A stretch of DNA of 64,000 bases from 62-47 sp051954235 (GCA_051954235.1 JBQCHY010000020.1:14708-78707), one strand, 5' to 3'. Shown: positions 32,775 to 42,688, counted from the stretch's first letter. The notes: generated by a model from the letters alone, not told the origin. Numbers and translations: made by a program.

Positions 32775-34064
32775 TCAGCCGCTGATGCGTTCGATGGTCG
32801 CGCCGCAGGCGGACAGCTTGTCTTCCAGCCGCTCAAAACCGCGATCGAGGTGATAGACGCGGTTCACCATGGTCTCGCCTTCCGCGACAAGCCCCGCGAT
32901 CACCAGCGACACCGAGGCGCGCAGATCGGTCGCCATCACCGGCGCGCCGCGCAGCTTCTTCATGCCTTCGACGATCGCGGTTTCGCCGTCGAGATGAATC
33001 CGCGCGCCGAACCGCGCCAGCTCCTGCACATGCATGAAACGATTCTCGAAGATCGTCTCGGTGATGCGCGAATCGCCTTCGGCGCGGGTCATCAGCGCCA
33101 TCAACTGCGCTTGCAGGTCGGTCGGGAAGCCTGGAAACGGCGCGGTTTCCACGTTCACCGCCTTGATGCCGGCGCCATTGCGCGTGACGCGAATGCCGTC
33201 GTTGTTGACGGTGATGTTGGCGCCGGCCTGCGCCAGCACATCGAGCGCCGCCTGCAACAATTCAGGCCGCGCGCCGCTGAGCTGCACGTCGCCGCCGGTC
33301 ATCGCCACCGCCATCGCATAGGTGCCGGTCTCGATACGATCCGGCAGCACGGTGTGCCGCGCGCCGTTCAACTTGGCAACGCCCTCGATGACAATGCGCG
33401 GCGTGCCGGCACCCGTTATGCGCGCGCCCATTTTGTTCAAACAGTCCGCGACATCGAGAATTTCAGGCTCGCAAGCCGCGTTGGTGATAACCGTCGTACC
33501 CTTGGCAAGCGTCGCCGCCATCAGCGCGACATGGGTGCCGCTCACCGTGACTTTCACGAAATCGATCTCGGCGCCCTTGAGACCGCCCGGCGCCTTGGCG
33601 ATCACATAGCCACCGTCGATGGTGATCTCCGCGCCGAGTTTCTCCAGCGCCATGATCAGAAGATCGACCGGACGCGTGCCGATCGCGCACCCGCCGGGCA
33701 GCGATACCTTGGCTTCATGCATCCGCGCCAGCAGCGGCGCGATCACCCAGAACGAGGCGCGCATCTTCGATACCAGTTCGTAAGGCGCTGTGGTGTCGAT
33801 GATATTCGCGGCCGAGATATGCAGTGTCTGGCCTTGATACTCGCGATCGCCGGGCCGCTTGCCGGCCGACATGATGTCAACGCCGTGGTTGCCGAGGATC
33901 CGCTGCAACTGCGCGACGTCGGCGAGACGCGGCACGTTGTCGAGAATCAGGGTCTGATCGGTCAGGAGACTTGCGATCATCAAAGGCAGCGCCGCGTTCT
34001 TCGCGCCGGAAATCGCAATGGTGCCGTTGAGTTGTTTGCCGCCGACGATGCGAATGCGATCCAT
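32775..34064 (-). CDS. murA: UDP-N-acetylglucosamine 1-carboxyvinyltransferase
   Basis: 429 residues; transfers enolpyruvate from PEP to UDP-GlcNAc, first committed step of peptidoglycan. Start ATG 34064 gives MDRIRIVGGKQLNGTIAISG, the normal start; the open frame to 34172 is upstream noise. Seen: SGAKNAALPLMIASLL, the fosfomycin-reactive C126 in LPGGCAIGTRPVD, PDRIETGTYA, GFPTDLQAQ, TETIFENRFMHV, and ATDLRASVSLVIAGLVAEG. Cytoplasmic. Heads the minus-strand core group. Confidence 0.97.
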   Translation of the reverse strand: MDRIRIVGGKQLNGTIAISGAKNAALPLMIASLLTDQTLILDNVPRLADVAQLQRILGNHGVDIMSAGKRPGDREYQGQTLHISAANIIDTTAPYELVSKMRASFWVIAPLLARMHEAKVSLPGGCAIGTRPVDLLIMALEKLGAEITIDGGYVIAKAPGGLKGAEIDFVKVTVSGTHVALMAATLAKGTTVITNAACEPEILDVADCLNKMGARITGAGTPRIVIEGVAKLNGARHTVLPDRIETGTYAMAVAMTGGDVQLSGARPELLQAALDVLAQAGANITVNNDGIRVTRNGAGIKAVNVETAPFPGFPTDLQAQLMALMTRAEGDSRITETIFENRFMHVQELARFGARIHLDGETAIVEGMKKLRGAPVMATDLRASVSLVIAGLVAEGETMVNRVYHLDRGFERLEDKLSACGATIERISG

Positions 34065-34191
34065 ACCGAGTCCCGTTGTTGCTGCGCAAATGTTTAGGCG
34101 AAGCCGCGCTTCATTGCAAAATCCTCCGCCAAAGTTCCAATCTTTGCGGCGATTTGATGGGACCGCCGGCAAATCAGACCATCATCGCCCC

Positions 34192-34866
34192 TTAAAGCCG
34201 GTTGATATCCTCGCTTTCCAGCAATGGCTTCGGATAGCCGCGCCGGGCCACCGTCAGCATGGCCCGCCCGACCTGTTCGGTGGTCGTCATATACGTCGGC
34301 GCAATTTTGTTCAGGAGGGTCAGCAGCGGCGCGGCTACCACGTAGGCGGCCTGATACCACACCGTCTTCGACCGGATGCCGTGCAGCGGCTGGATGCCGG
34401 CCGGCCGGAACATATAAGCCGCCTTGAACGGCAGCTTGAGCAGATCGTTTTCGGTCTTGCCCTTGATGCGAGCCCACATCATCGACCCGCGCTCCGTGCT
34501 GTCGGTACCGCGCCCGGTGACATACACGAACACCATCTGCGGATTGAGTTTCGCGAGCGTGGTCGCGGCCGCCATGGTGATGTCGTAGGTGAGATGACGA
34601 TAGCGTTCCTCGGTCAATCCGACCGAAGTGACGCCAAGGCAAAAGAAACAAGCATCGTAACCGGACAATCTGGATTCGATAGCGGAGAAATCCAGAAAAT
34701 TATCGTGACGCAACTCCTCGAGCTTCGCGTTGCGCTGCCCCGTCGCGCTGCGGCCGACGGCGAGAACGTGCTCGACATCGGGATCGAGCAGACATTCGCG
34801 CAGCACGCCTTGCCCGACCATTCCGGTCGCACCGAACAGAATGACTTTCAATTTGCGGTCGCTCAC
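34192..34866 (-). CDS. NAD(P)-binding Rossmann protein (atypical SDR/epimerase-like)
   Basis: 224 residues. N-terminal GATGMVGQGVLRECLLDPDV with the G-x-x-G-x-x-G dinucleotide site, then DACFFCLGVTSVGLTEERYR and VFVYVTGRGTD, and a PAGIQPLHGIRS region instead of a classical YxxxK. Belongs to the HTATIP2/oxidoreductase-like atypical SDRs. Four-base overlap (ATGA) with a small basic gene upstream. Function unknown; probably cytoplasmic. Confidence 0.82.
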   Translation of the reverse strand: MSDRKLKVILFGATGMVGQGVLRECLLDPDVEHVLAVGRSATGQRNAKLEELRHDNFLDFSAIESRLSGYDACFFCLGVTSVGLTEERYRHLTYDITMAAATTLAKLNPQMVFVYVTGRGTDSTERGSMMWARIKGKTENDLLKLPFKAAYMFRPAGIQPLHGIRSKTVWYQAAYVVAAPLLTLLNKIAPTYMTTTEQVGRAMLTVARRGYPKPLLESEDINRL

Positions 34867-35063
34867 ACGTCGAGACCTTTCCGCGCAGCATCCACATCCG
34901 CGTCCGGAAATTCGTCGGACTTGGCCACGTCCTGATTGCGTCCGCGCACCTGCGCCTTGCGGCGCTTGAGGTTTTCGCGCAGCGCCAGTTTCAAGCGATC
35001 CTTGCGCTGATCCTGAGCCCGGCTACCGGAGCGAGGCTTGCTGGTGTCTGATTCGTCTGACAT
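34863..35063 (-). CDS. Small basic conserved protein
   Basis: 66 residues, strongly charged and probably helical: QDQRKDRLKLALRENLKRRK then an arginine/lysine-rich and acidic tail. No membrane segment. ATG 35063; the stop overlaps the next start. Similar short proteins are seen in related genomes with no known role; nucleic-acid or ribosome contact is only a guess. Confidence 0.7.
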   Translation of the reverse strand: MSDESDTSKPRSGSRAQDQRKDRLKLALRENLKRRKAQVRGRNQDVAKSDEFPDADVDAARKGLDV

Positions 35064-35188
35064 GGGCGATGGTCTTTGGCGGGAATCTGATGGCCAGTTC
35101 GGATAGGCCGCGGCGATTCGATCGCGTATGCTGCGTCCGATCTTAGCGACTGCGACCGCGGCCGAAAACTGTTCTGGAGACACAAGAG

Positions 35189-35632
35189 ATGCCTTCCACG
35201 TCCTCGCTGGCGGACCTGCCGCGCCGAACCATCGCCGACTGGCACCGTTTCGTCGCGACCGGAGATCACGCATTGCTGTCGTCGCTGCTAGCCGAAAACG
35301 TCGTGTTTCGCTCGCCGGCCGTCCATTCCCCCATTCCCGGCAAGCCGGCGACGCTTCTGGTGCTGACCACCGTGGTGCAGATCTTCGAGAATTTCCGCTA
35401 CGAGCGCGAATTCGCCTCCGGAAGCCACGACGCAGGCTTGGAATTCGCCGCTAACGTCGGCAAATTCGAATTGAAAGGCATCGACCTGATCAAATTCAAC
35501 GCCGACGGGAAAATAGTCGATTTCGAGGTGATGATCCGTCCGCTCAAGGCGTTGCAGACCGTCGCCGAAGCCATGGGGAACCAGATCGGCCCGCAATTGA
35601 TGGCGCTCAAAGCGGCGGCACCGGCCCGCTGA
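35189..35632 (+). CDS. NTF2-like (SnoaL-type) family protein
   Basis: 147 residues with an NTF2/SnoaL cone fold: a helical start (RTIADWHRFVATGDHALLSS), LLAENVVFRSPAVHSPIPGK, and a beta end KGIDLIKFNADGKIVDFEVM, IRPLKALQTVAEAMGNQIGP. Members are small-molecule isomerases or hydratases or non-catalytic binders; no residue can be assigned. Divergent from the minus group; precedes the tRNA. Confidence 0.85.
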   Translation: MPSTSSLADLPRRTIADWHRFVATGDHALLSSLLAENVVFRSPAVHSPIPGKPATLLVLTTVVQIFENFRYEREFASGSHDAGLEFAANVGKFELKGIDLIKFNADGKIVDFEVMIRPLKALQTVAEAMGNQIGPQLMALKAAAPAR

Positions 35633-35751
35633 CCGTAATTTTTCCCCGATGATGCCGATTTCGGGCGTCCGTGCTTGCACCTCGGTGAGCCTTGTGGCAA
35701 GGATCGGCCGCCTCGGCGCAGCCCTTGCGGGCTGGCCCTGATGTGGCGTTT

Positions 35752-35826
35752 GCTGCCGTAGCTCAGTGGTAGAGCACTTCATTGGTAATGAAGAGGTCGA
35801 CAGTTCAATCCTGTCTGGCAGCACCA
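35752..35826 (+). tRNA. tRNA-Thr (GGT)
   Basis: Full cloverleaf readable: acceptor GCTGCCG with TGGCAGC, D arm around GCTCAGTGGTAGAGC, anticodon stem CTTCA/TGAAG with loop TTGGTAA (anticodon GGT, threonine), T arm with GTTCAATC, and an encoded CCA end at 35824-35826. A tRNA 3' end can serve as an integration site; nothing mobile lies next to it. Confidence 0.95.
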
Positions 35827-35951
35827 CCCCGCTTTCACGCGATCTTCCCTGCTCCATTCTGTCCATGGCACTGGCCCTTAGCCAATTGTGATGGCTGGGC
35901 AATTACGCTCTGCGGCGATAATGTCCCGGTGTCAGAATAGCGGAGCCGCGC

Positions 35952-36764
35952 GTGCAAGATCCGGTACATATCGTCTATCGCCAGATTTGGCGGGAAACCG
36001 GCGTCACGGCCGGGGATCGCGCGATTCCCGAGGAAACCGCGGTCGCTCTCACTTATAATGGCGGCAGCTACGCCGTGATGATGGCGACCCCACAGGACCT
36101 CGATGACTTCGCTATCGGCTTCAGTCTGACCGAAGGCATCATCGCGAGCCGCGCCGATATCGACAGTCTTGAGGTGATTCCGCAGGACGACGGCGTCGAA
36201 TTGCGTATGTGGCTGCGCCAATCCGAAGCGGACCGCCTTGCCGACCGCCGCCGCCATATTGCCGGCCCCACCGGATGCGGGTTGTGCGGCATCGATTCGA
36301 TCGCCGAGGCCATGCGACCGGCCGCCATTGTCGCACCGGGCAGTTCTTTCACCGCGGACCAGATCATGACCGCGATGGCGGCGTTATCGCCGCTGCAAGC
36401 GCTCAACAGTGCCACCAGAGCCGTCCACGCCGCTGCGTTCTGGACGCCCACCGCCGGCATCGTCGCGCTGCGCGAGGACGTCGGCCGCCACAATGCCCTC
36501 GATAAACTTGCCGGCGCGCTGGCTAAGGCCGACACCGACGTCACATCCGGCATGGTGCTGCTGACGAGTCGCGTATCCGTCGAAATGGTGCAGAAAACCG
36601 CAGTGATCGGCGCGCCGCTGATCGCCTCTGTTTCCGCGCCGACCGCGCTGGCGGTGCGAATGGCAACGGCAGCCGGAATCACCCTGGTAGCCATCGCTCG
36701 CCAGGACGGTTTCGAGGTTTTTGCGAACACTCATCGATTGAATTTATCGCGACAACTCGCCTGA
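35952..36764 (+). CDS. fdhD: FdhD sulfurtransferase for formate dehydrogenase
   Basis: 270 residues. Passes sulfur from IscS to the molybdenum cofactor of formate dehydrogenases. Motif GPTGCGLCG gives C109 and C112, the conserved Cys pair; other signatures are ETAVALTYNGGSYAVMMATP, DDFAIGFSLTEGI and REDVGRHNALDKLAG. Start is GTG at 35952. No formate dehydrogenase genes are in the window, so its client lies elsewhere. Cytoplasmic. Confidence 0.93.
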   Translation: MQDPVHIVYRQIWRETGVTAGDRAIPEETAVALTYNGGSYAVMMATPQDLDDFAIGFSLTEGIIASRADIDSLEVIPQDDGVELRMWLRQSEADRLADRRRHIAGPTGCGLCGIDSIAEAMRPAAIVAPGSSFTADQIMTAMAALSPLQALNSATRAVHAAAFWTPTAGIVALREDVGRHNALDKLAGALAKADTDVTSGMVLLTSRVSVEMVQKTAVIGAPLIASVSAPTALAVRMATAAGITLVAIARQDGFEVFANTHRLNLSRQLA

Positions 36765-37102
36765 AAGGCGAAGATCAAGTCGCTTAGCTCGGCTCACGTG
36801 AGGTCCTTCGGATCCCAGTTCCGCTCCTGTCAGATCGCTGCCATGCATAAATTGGTGCAATGCGGTGCCAAGCTACCCCTAAGAGCCGAAGAGCGGCAGG
36901 ATTACGGCAGGCAAGGCATCAAATGTGGCGACATTTTGGAGCCGTTAAGGTTCCATTAAGTAACAAAAATTTGTGGTTCCTCAAAAGGTTAGGAACCAAG
37001 CACCTGTGACCTATCGGTAACAGCATTTTACACAAAACGCGTCTATGACATCGCTCGACGGCGGCGCTTCCACCTCCGCCAGTTTGCTCTTGGAGAGAAA
37101 AA
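36765..37102 (+). promoter_or_regulatory. Leader and promoter region of the outer-membrane protein gene
   Basis: 338 bases without a gene. An inverted repeat GGTTCCT/AGGAACC (36975-36997) and A/T-rich blocks lie about 110 bases before the start, and GGAGAG is at 37094-37099. No exact sigma-70 hexamers can be fixed by eye. Confidence 0.4.
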
Positions 37103-37762
37103 ATGAAAAAGATTCTGCTTGGTACTGTGGCGCTCATCGCCCTCGGCGCGACCGCGCCAGCACTTGCCGCCGACTTGGCCGCGCGCCCCTACACGAAGGC
37201 CCCGGCCTACGTTCCGGCCCCGATCTACAATTGGACCGGTTTCTATCTCGGTGGTCACGTCGGCGGCGCGTTCCGTGGCGACGACAACAACATCTTCGCG
37301 GGCAGCAGCGACGGCACGTTCCTCGGCGGTGTGCAGGTTGGTTATGACAACCAGTTCGCTCCGAACTGGGTGTTCGGTATCGAAGCCAACTACAGCTTCA
37401 AGGACACCAACAGCGACTTCGCCAATCGTGGCCTCGGCTCGGTCACCGGCCGTCTCGGCTACACCTGGGGTCCGGCGCTGCTCTACGTGAAGGGCGGTTA
37501 CGGCTGGGCTGACACCCGGTTCAGCAACGGCTTCGCCGGTGACGGCGGCCGTGACGGCTACACCGTCGGTGGCGGTCTCGAATACCTGTTCACCCAGAAC
37601 TGGTCGGGCAAGATCGAGTACCAGTACTACGACTTCGGCAACGTCAACGTGTTCAGCCCCGCTGGTGCCTTCCTCGGTCGCGTTCGCAACGACGAGCACA
37701 CCATCAAGGTCGGCCTGAACTACCGCTTCAACTGGGGTGCCCCGGTCGTCGCCAAGTACTAA
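37103..37762 (+). CDS. Outer-membrane beta-barrel protein (Omp25/Omp31 family)
   Basis: 219 residues. Signal peptide MKKILLGTVALIALGATAPA then LA, an AADLAARPYTKAP spacer, then an eight-stranded barrel: NWTGFYLGGHVGGAF, FLGGVQVGYDNQFAPNWVFG, VTGRLGYTWGPALLYVKGGY, GGGLEYLFTQNWSGKIEYQY, and a last strand GLNYRFNW. The typical abundant surface protein of Bradyrhizobiaceae; each genome holds several. Codon use is strongly biased (highly expressed). Ends at a strong terminator. Confidence 0.92.
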   Translation: MKKILLGTVALIALGATAPALAADLAARPYTKAPAYVPAPIYNWTGFYLGGHVGGAFRGDDNNIFAGSSDGTFLGGVQVGYDNQFAPNWVFGIEANYSFKDTNSDFANRGLGSVTGRLGYTWGPALLYVKGGYGWADTRFSNGFAGDGGRDGYTVGGGLEYLFTQNWSGKIEYQYYDFGNVNVFSPAGAFLGRVRNDEHTIKVGLNYRFNWGAPVVAKY

Positions 37763-37807
37763 GGATCAGCCCTAGGCTCTCCCAGCTTAGGACCTGACAG
37801 ACTTCCG

Positions 37808-37837
37808 GAAGGCCGGCGTTCGCGCCGGCCTTCTGCG
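37808..37837 (+). terminator. Intrinsic terminator of the outer-membrane gene
   Basis: GAAGGCCGGCG (37808-37818), loop TTCG, CGCCGGCCTTC (37823-37833), then TGCG. An 11-base perfect stem with a stable tetraloop; the T-run is weak. Confidence 0.75.
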
Positions 37838-37949
37838 TTTGCGGTATTAAAATGACGAAATCGACCGCATTTTCCCAAATTTATTAACCTGCCGCCCTGA
37901 TACTGCGCCCCCGATTGATCCTGATAAAAATCAATGGGCGGGGATGACC

Positions 37950-40103
37950 ATGGCGTTGCGAACTGCATTGAGCAGCCTTCAGCAATTGAATTTTCTGCGA
38001 CCGCGTTTCAAAAATTGGGGCATCAGGGAGAGCCTTTTTACGGCATTCGCCGTGATCGCAGGCATCGCCGTTCTGATCAGCGTCAGCGCGGGGATGATCC
38101 TCGGCCAACTCGGCGGCATGATGCAGGATCTCGGCGGACGGGATATCCCGCGGCTGGCCGCGAGCCTTCAGTTAGCGGCCCGCAGTGCCGACCTCGCCAG
38201 TCAGGGACCTGCCGTGCTGGCGTCCCGCGACGAGGCCGATCTGACAACCCAGCTCGGCAAGGTCAAGGAGCTTCAGAACGCGGCGCTTGCCAAGCTCGGC
38301 GAGATCATCGCGCTTGGCGCCGATAAAACGACCGTCGCGGCGTTGCAGGAAAACGTCAAAAATATCGACGACGCGGTGAAAAGCCTCGGCAATGCCGCCA
38401 AGGAACGGCTCGACCTCGCGACCCGTCATCAGCAGCTCTACGAAGAACTGCGGACGCATCAGGCCGCGTTCGTGGCTGCCGCCAATCCGGCGATGATGTC
38501 CGCTCAAGCCAACATCAATGCCATCCTGACCTCCGCCAACTTGTCGACCGACGATGCTACCGAAGCCGCGCGCGCCGTCGAACTGTTGGGTAATGCGGTC
38601 TCCAGCACCAATGTCGTTGCCGCGGACATGATGGCGGCCCTGTCCGCCCCGACCAGCGATGCGCTCGAACAAATCTCGGCATCGCTCGAAGCTGCGAAGC
38701 AGCGCGCGACGTCCAGCCTTGAAGCCCTGCCCGATCGCCGCAGCACGGCCGACATCAAGGCCGCCGCGCAAAAACTGCTGCCGCTCGCCACTGGCAAGGA
38801 CGGCGTATTCAAGGTGCGGCAGCGCGAGCTCGATTCCATCGATTACGGGCAGCTCATCCTCGACGAATTCCGCAAGCTCAACACCGGCCTCGGCATCAGC
38901 GTGCGTCAACTCGTTGAGGGCGTTCAGACCGAAACCGAGACGTCGTCCTCGCAGGCGCGACAGACTATCGCGGTTTCGACGCGAGTGATGATGGCGCTTG
39001 GCGCGCTCACGTTGATCGGCTCGATCCTGTTCGTCTGGCTCTATGTCGGCCGCAACATCCTGCGGCGTATCAGCGACCTGCAACGCGTGATGAAGGTGCT
39101 CTCGAACGGCGATCTCGAAACCGAAATCGCGCGCGGCCGCCACCACGACGAGATCGCCGTGATGGCGGATTCGCTGGAAGTATTTCGTGAGAACATGATT
39201 CGTGCCCGCACGTTGGGAGCGGATCGCGAACGAGATCAATTGAGCCGGGCCGAACGTGCCTCGCGCATGGAAGCGCGCATCACCGATTTCGAGGCCAGCG
39301 TGCGCGCGACGCTGGAACGCGTGCAGTCGTCCGCGAACACGATGGAAGCCACCGCGCAAAACATGTCCGCGACCGCCGACCGCTCCAACGCGCTGGTCAG
39401 CACCGTCGCATCGGCGGCCGAGGAAACCTCGGTCAACGTCCAGACCGTGTCGTCGGGCACCGAAGAACTGTCGTCGTCGATTCTCGAGATCGGCCGTCAG
39501 GTCATCAGCTCGACGGAAATCGCCAGCAAGGCGGTGACGGAAGCGAGCAAGACCGACGCGACAATGCAAGGACTCGCCGAAAACGCCGCGCGCATCAGCA
39601 CCGTCATCGATCTGATTCAGACCATCGCCTCGCAGACCAATCTGTTGGCGTTGAATGCGACCATCGAAGCGGCGCGCGCCGGCGAAGCGGGCCGGGGCTT
39701 CGCAGTGGTGGCATCCGAAGTGAAGAACCTTGCCAGCCAGACCGCGAAGGCTACCGAGGAAATCCGTTCGCAGATCGCCAACATGCAGCAGGTGACGAGC
39801 ACGGCGGTCGGCACCATTCAGAATATCGGGCTGACTATCGGCGAGATCAATGAGATCACCACGGCCATCGCCGCCGCGGTCGAGGAGCAGGGCGCGGCGA
39901 CGCGCGAGATCGCACGCAACATCCAGCATGCCGCAACCGGGACCAGCGAGGTCTCGAGCAACATCGTCGGTGTCAGTCAGGCGTCCGCCGATGCCGGCGC
40001 GGAGGCGAGCAACGTGCTTGCGGCATCCGGCGCGCTACGGCGCGAGGCCGACCTGTTGCGCGGCGAGATCGATGCGTTCCTCTCCAGCATTCGTGCCGCC
40101 TGA
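37950..40103 (+). CDS. Methyl-accepting chemotaxis protein
   Basis: 717 residues. Helix 1 near residues 30-55 (AFAVIAGIAVLISVSAG), a 290-residue periplasmic helical domain with no named sensor motif, helix 2 (ALGALTLIGSILFVWLYVG), HAMP (ISDLQRVMKVLSNGDLETEI), then a signalling hairpin with TNLLALNATIEAARAGEAGR and GFAVVASEVKNLASQTAKAT. Transducer at the inner membrane that controls CheA. ATG 37950 has GGCGGGG six bases upstream; ATG 37944 touches that site and is less likely. Alone, no che genes near. Confidence 0.92.
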   Translation: MALRTALSSLQQLNFLRPRFKNWGIRESLFTAFAVIAGIAVLISVSAGMILGQLGGMMQDLGGRDIPRLAASLQLAARSADLASQGPAVLASRDEADLTTQLGKVKELQNAALAKLGEIIALGADKTTVAALQENVKNIDDAVKSLGNAAKERLDLATRHQQLYEELRTHQAAFVAAANPAMMSAQANINAILTSANLSTDDATEAARAVELLGNAVSSTNVVAADMMAALSAPTSDALEQISASLEAAKQRATSSLEALPDRRSTADIKAAAQKLLPLATGKDGVFKVRQRELDSIDYGQLILDEFRKLNTGLGISVRQLVEGVQTETETSSSQARQTIAVSTRVMMALGALTLIGSILFVWLYVGRNILRRISDLQRVMKVLSNGDLETEIARGRHHDEIAVMADSLEVFRENMIRARTLGADRERDQLSRAERASRMEARITDFEASVRATLERVQSSANTMEATAQNMSATADRSNALVSTVASAAEETSVNVQTVSSGTEELSSSILEIGRQVISSTEIASKAVTEASKTDATMQGLAENAARISTVIDLIQTIASQTNLLALNATIEAARAGEAGRGFAVVASEVKNLASQTAKATEEIRSQIANMQQVTSTAVGTIQNIGLTIGEINEITTAIAAAVEEQGAATREIARNIQHAATGTSEVSSNIVGVSQASADAGAEASNVLAASGALRREADLLRGEIDAFLSSIRAA

Positions 40104-40248
40104 TCCCGATCACAACCGCACGATCTTGTTCCCGGTCGGCATCGATTGACACCGGTGCCGACGCGTGGTCCCTGAGCGCACGCAAATCCACCTGACTGTC
40201 GAACCGATGCGTCAGGTGCTATCGCAACCGCCGGACGAGGGAACCCGC

Positions 40249-41283
40249 ATGAGCGCATCGATCAATTCAAATCCGCAAGACATCGCCGCGCTCGGCGAAC
40301 CGCGTCACGACTGGACCCGATCCGACGCGGAAGCGATCTACAACCTGCCTTTCTCGGATTTGATTTTTCGGGCGCAGAGCGTGCATCGCGCCCATTTCGA
40401 TCCCAATCACATCGAGACCGCGAGCCTTCTCAGCGTCAAGACCGGCGGCTGTCCGGAAGATTGCGGCTATTGCTCGCAAAGCGCGCATTACGACACCGAT
40501 GTGAAAGCGACCAAACTGATGGATCATCAGGCGGTGCTGGACACCGCACGTCGCGCCAAGGAGAACGGCGCCAGCCGGTTCTGCATGGCGGCCGCATGGC
40601 GCAACCCGAAGGATAAAGACCTCGATCGCGTCTGCGACATGGTCAGCGCGGTGAAGAACCTCGGGATGGAGACCTGCGCCACCCTCGGCATGCTGGCGCC
40701 AGCGCAGGCGCAGCGGCTGCGCGATGCAGGTCTCGATTTCTACAACCACAACGTCGACACCTCGCCGGAGTTCTACGGGCACATCATCACCACGCGCACG
40801 ATGCAGGATCGCATCGACACGCTGGCGCACGCCCGCGACGCAGGGCTCAAGATTTGCTGCGGTGGCATCATCGGCATGGGCGAGCAGGTCGACGACCGTA
40901 TCGGCATGCTGATCCTGCTGGCCAACCTGCCGAGCCATCCGGAAAGCGTGCCAATCAACATGTGGAATAAGGTCAAGGGCGTGCCGGTCAATGACACCGC
41001 CGACCGGCCCGACCCAATCGCGCTGGTACGGATGATCGCGCTGGCGCGGATCATGATGCCGAAGAGCGTGGTGCGGCTTTCGGCCGGACGGCAATACATG
41101 ACCGACGAATTGCAGGCGCTGTGCTTCGTCGCCGGCGCGAGTTCGATCTTCATCGGCGACGTCCTGCTGACGACGAAGAACCCGCAGACCATCCGCGACG
41201 CGGAATTGCTGGATCGGCTCGGCATCCGCTCGAAGCTCGATGACGTGCGTGCCGCGGTCCTGCCGTCGCAGGCCGCGGAATAA
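40249..41283 (+). CDS. bioB: Biotin synthase
   Basis: 344 residues. Radical-SAM enzyme inserting sulfur into dethiobiotin. The 4Fe-4S triad is C68, C72, C75 in GGCPEDCGYCSQSAH; later FCMAAAWRNPKDKD, YNHNVDTSPEFY, GGIIGMGE and RLSAGRQYMTDELQALCF (2Fe-2S Cys and Arg ligand regions). Start ATG 40249; the frame to 40165 is unconserved. Monocistronic here; other bio genes are not in the window. Confidence 0.97.
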   Translation: MSASINSNPQDIAALGEPRHDWTRSDAEAIYNLPFSDLIFRAQSVHRAHFDPNHIETASLLSVKTGGCPEDCGYCSQSAHYDTDVKATKLMDHQAVLDTARRAKENGASRFCMAAAWRNPKDKDLDRVCDMVSAVKNLGMETCATLGMLAPAQAQRLRDAGLDFYNHNVDTSPEFYGHIITTRTMQDRIDTLAHARDAGLKICCGGIIGMGEQVDDRIGMLILLANLPSHPESVPINMWNKVKGVPVNDTADRPDPIALVRMIALARIMMPKSVVRLSAGRQYMTDELQALCFVAGASSIFIGDVLLTTKNPQTIRDAELLDRLGIRSKLDDVRAAVLPSQAAE

Positions 41284-41410
41284 TTCTCGCTGCGGCGGTA
41301 CGCCTTCACCGCCTTGAACACTTCGGGCGTCAGGTCCAGACCTGCGAATGCGGGTCTGGACCGTGGTTTTTCGGCTGGCGCCCTGCCGATTGTTTGGCTA
41401 AGCCGGATGG

Positions 41411-42496
41411 ATGCAACCACAGCGCCCCCCAATGCAAGCCAAAGCCCCCGCGTTTCAAAGTCTGGCCGAGACCCTGCGTTACCCTTGGGAAACGCCACCG
41501 GGTCCCAATGAGGTCATCGAACTGAGGCCGGGCGTTCTCTGGCTTCGCCAGAAGCTGCCGTTCCAGCTCAACCACGTGAACATCTATCTGCTCGCCGACG
41601 GCGATGGCTGGGCGATGATCGATTCCGGTTTCGGCAATGAGGAAACCATCGCGGCGTGGACGGCGCTGTTCGAAGGGCCGCTGAAGAACTTCAACATCAC
41701 GCGGCTGATCGTCACCCATTCGCATCCCGACCACGTCGGACTCGCGGGCTGGATCGTCGAGCGCTTCAACTGTCCGCTGGTGATGTCGCAGGTCGAATAT
41801 CTGCAATCGGTCTATCATCAGAATCGCGGCACCGAGGAGCGCAAGGAAGCGCAGCGGCTGTTCTTCCGCCGCCACGGCATGGACGAAAGCCTCACCGACA
41901 AACTGCTCGGCCGCGGCCAGGATTATCTCAAACGGGTTTCGACCTTGCCGGCCTCGTATCGCCGTATCTCGCACGGCGACGAGATTTCGATCGGCACGCG
42001 GCGCTTCAAGGTCATCACCGGCGGCGGTCACGCGCTCGATCAGGTCATGCTGTACTGCGCCGCCGACAAACTGTTCCTGTCGGCCGATCAAGTGCTGAGC
42101 AAGATTTCACCCAACGTCAGCGTTTGGGCGGTCGAGCCCGACCAAAATTCGCTCGGCGAGTATCTGGCCTCACTCGCCAGCCTGACCACAACCCTGCCCT
42201 ACGACGCGCTGGTGCTGCCCGGGCATGGCGTGCCGTTCTTCGGCCTGAAGACTCGCATCAAGCAACTCGCTGATCATCACGAGGAGCGTTGCGGCATGAT
42301 CGCTGCCGCCTGCCGCGAGTCGCCGAAGACGTCGTCGGAACTGGTGCCGGTGGTGTTCTACAAATATCCGCTCGACGCTCACCAGACCGGATTTGCCGCG
42401 GGCGAGTTGATCGCGCACGTCAATTACATGCTCAACGAGGGGCGGCTGGTGGTCGAACCGCATACCGACGGCATCCTACGGTTCCGGGCCACCTGA
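41411..42496 (+). CDS. MBL-fold metallo-hydrolase
   Basis: 361 residues. Metallo-beta-lactamase fold with the metal motif THSHPDHVG (HxHxDH), a further GGGHALDQ His, a DQVLSKISPNVSVW Asp strand, and PGHGVPFFG. The C-terminal domain (HHEERCGMIAAAC to the end) is a winged-helix-like LACTB2-type tail. Could be a glyoxalase II-like or nuclease-like hydrolase; substrate unknown. Start ATG 41411 or ATG 41432. Cytoplasmic. Confidence 0.88.
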   Translation: MQPQRPPMQAKAPAFQSLAETLRYPWETPPGPNEVIELRPGVLWLRQKLPFQLNHVNIYLLADGDGWAMIDSGFGNEETIAAWTALFEGPLKNFNITRLIVTHSHPDHVGLAGWIVERFNCPLVMSQVEYLQSVYHQNRGTEERKEAQRLFFRRHGMDESLTDKLLGRGQDYLKRVSTLPASYRRISHGDEISIGTRRFKVITGGGHALDQVMLYCAADKLFLSADQVLSKISPNVSVWAVEPDQNSLGEYLASLASLTTTLPYDALVLPGHGVPFFGLKTRIKQLADHHEERCGMIAAACRESPKTSSELVPVVFYKYPLDAHQTGFAAGELIAHVNYMLNEGRLVVEPHTDGILRFRAT

Positions 42497-42688
42497 ACGA
42501 CTATCGCGGCTTCGCGCCGGCTGACGTTGCGCTAGCGCAAACTTGAGACTGCACCTGCGGCAGGGCCGCCGCGCGGTCTCTTAGACCTTATTTCGTCTCG
42601 ACAGCGATCCTGGAAAGGCTCTAAAAAGAGCTGTGCCAGGCGTGGCCAGGTCTTCTCGAGTCAAGTCTTGTCGAGTTCGGATTTTGCG

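Noticed and set aside
32850..34097. 415-codon plus-strand open frame opposite murA
   Set aside because: Shadow of murA third-position GC bias.
35752..35826. tRNA-Thr as an integration site for an island
   Set aside because: No integrase, no repeated tRNA end and ordinary genes on both sides.
38172..39929. 585-codon minus-strand open frame opposite the MCP gene
   Set aside because: Shadow frame; the plus frame carries clear HAMP and MCP motifs.
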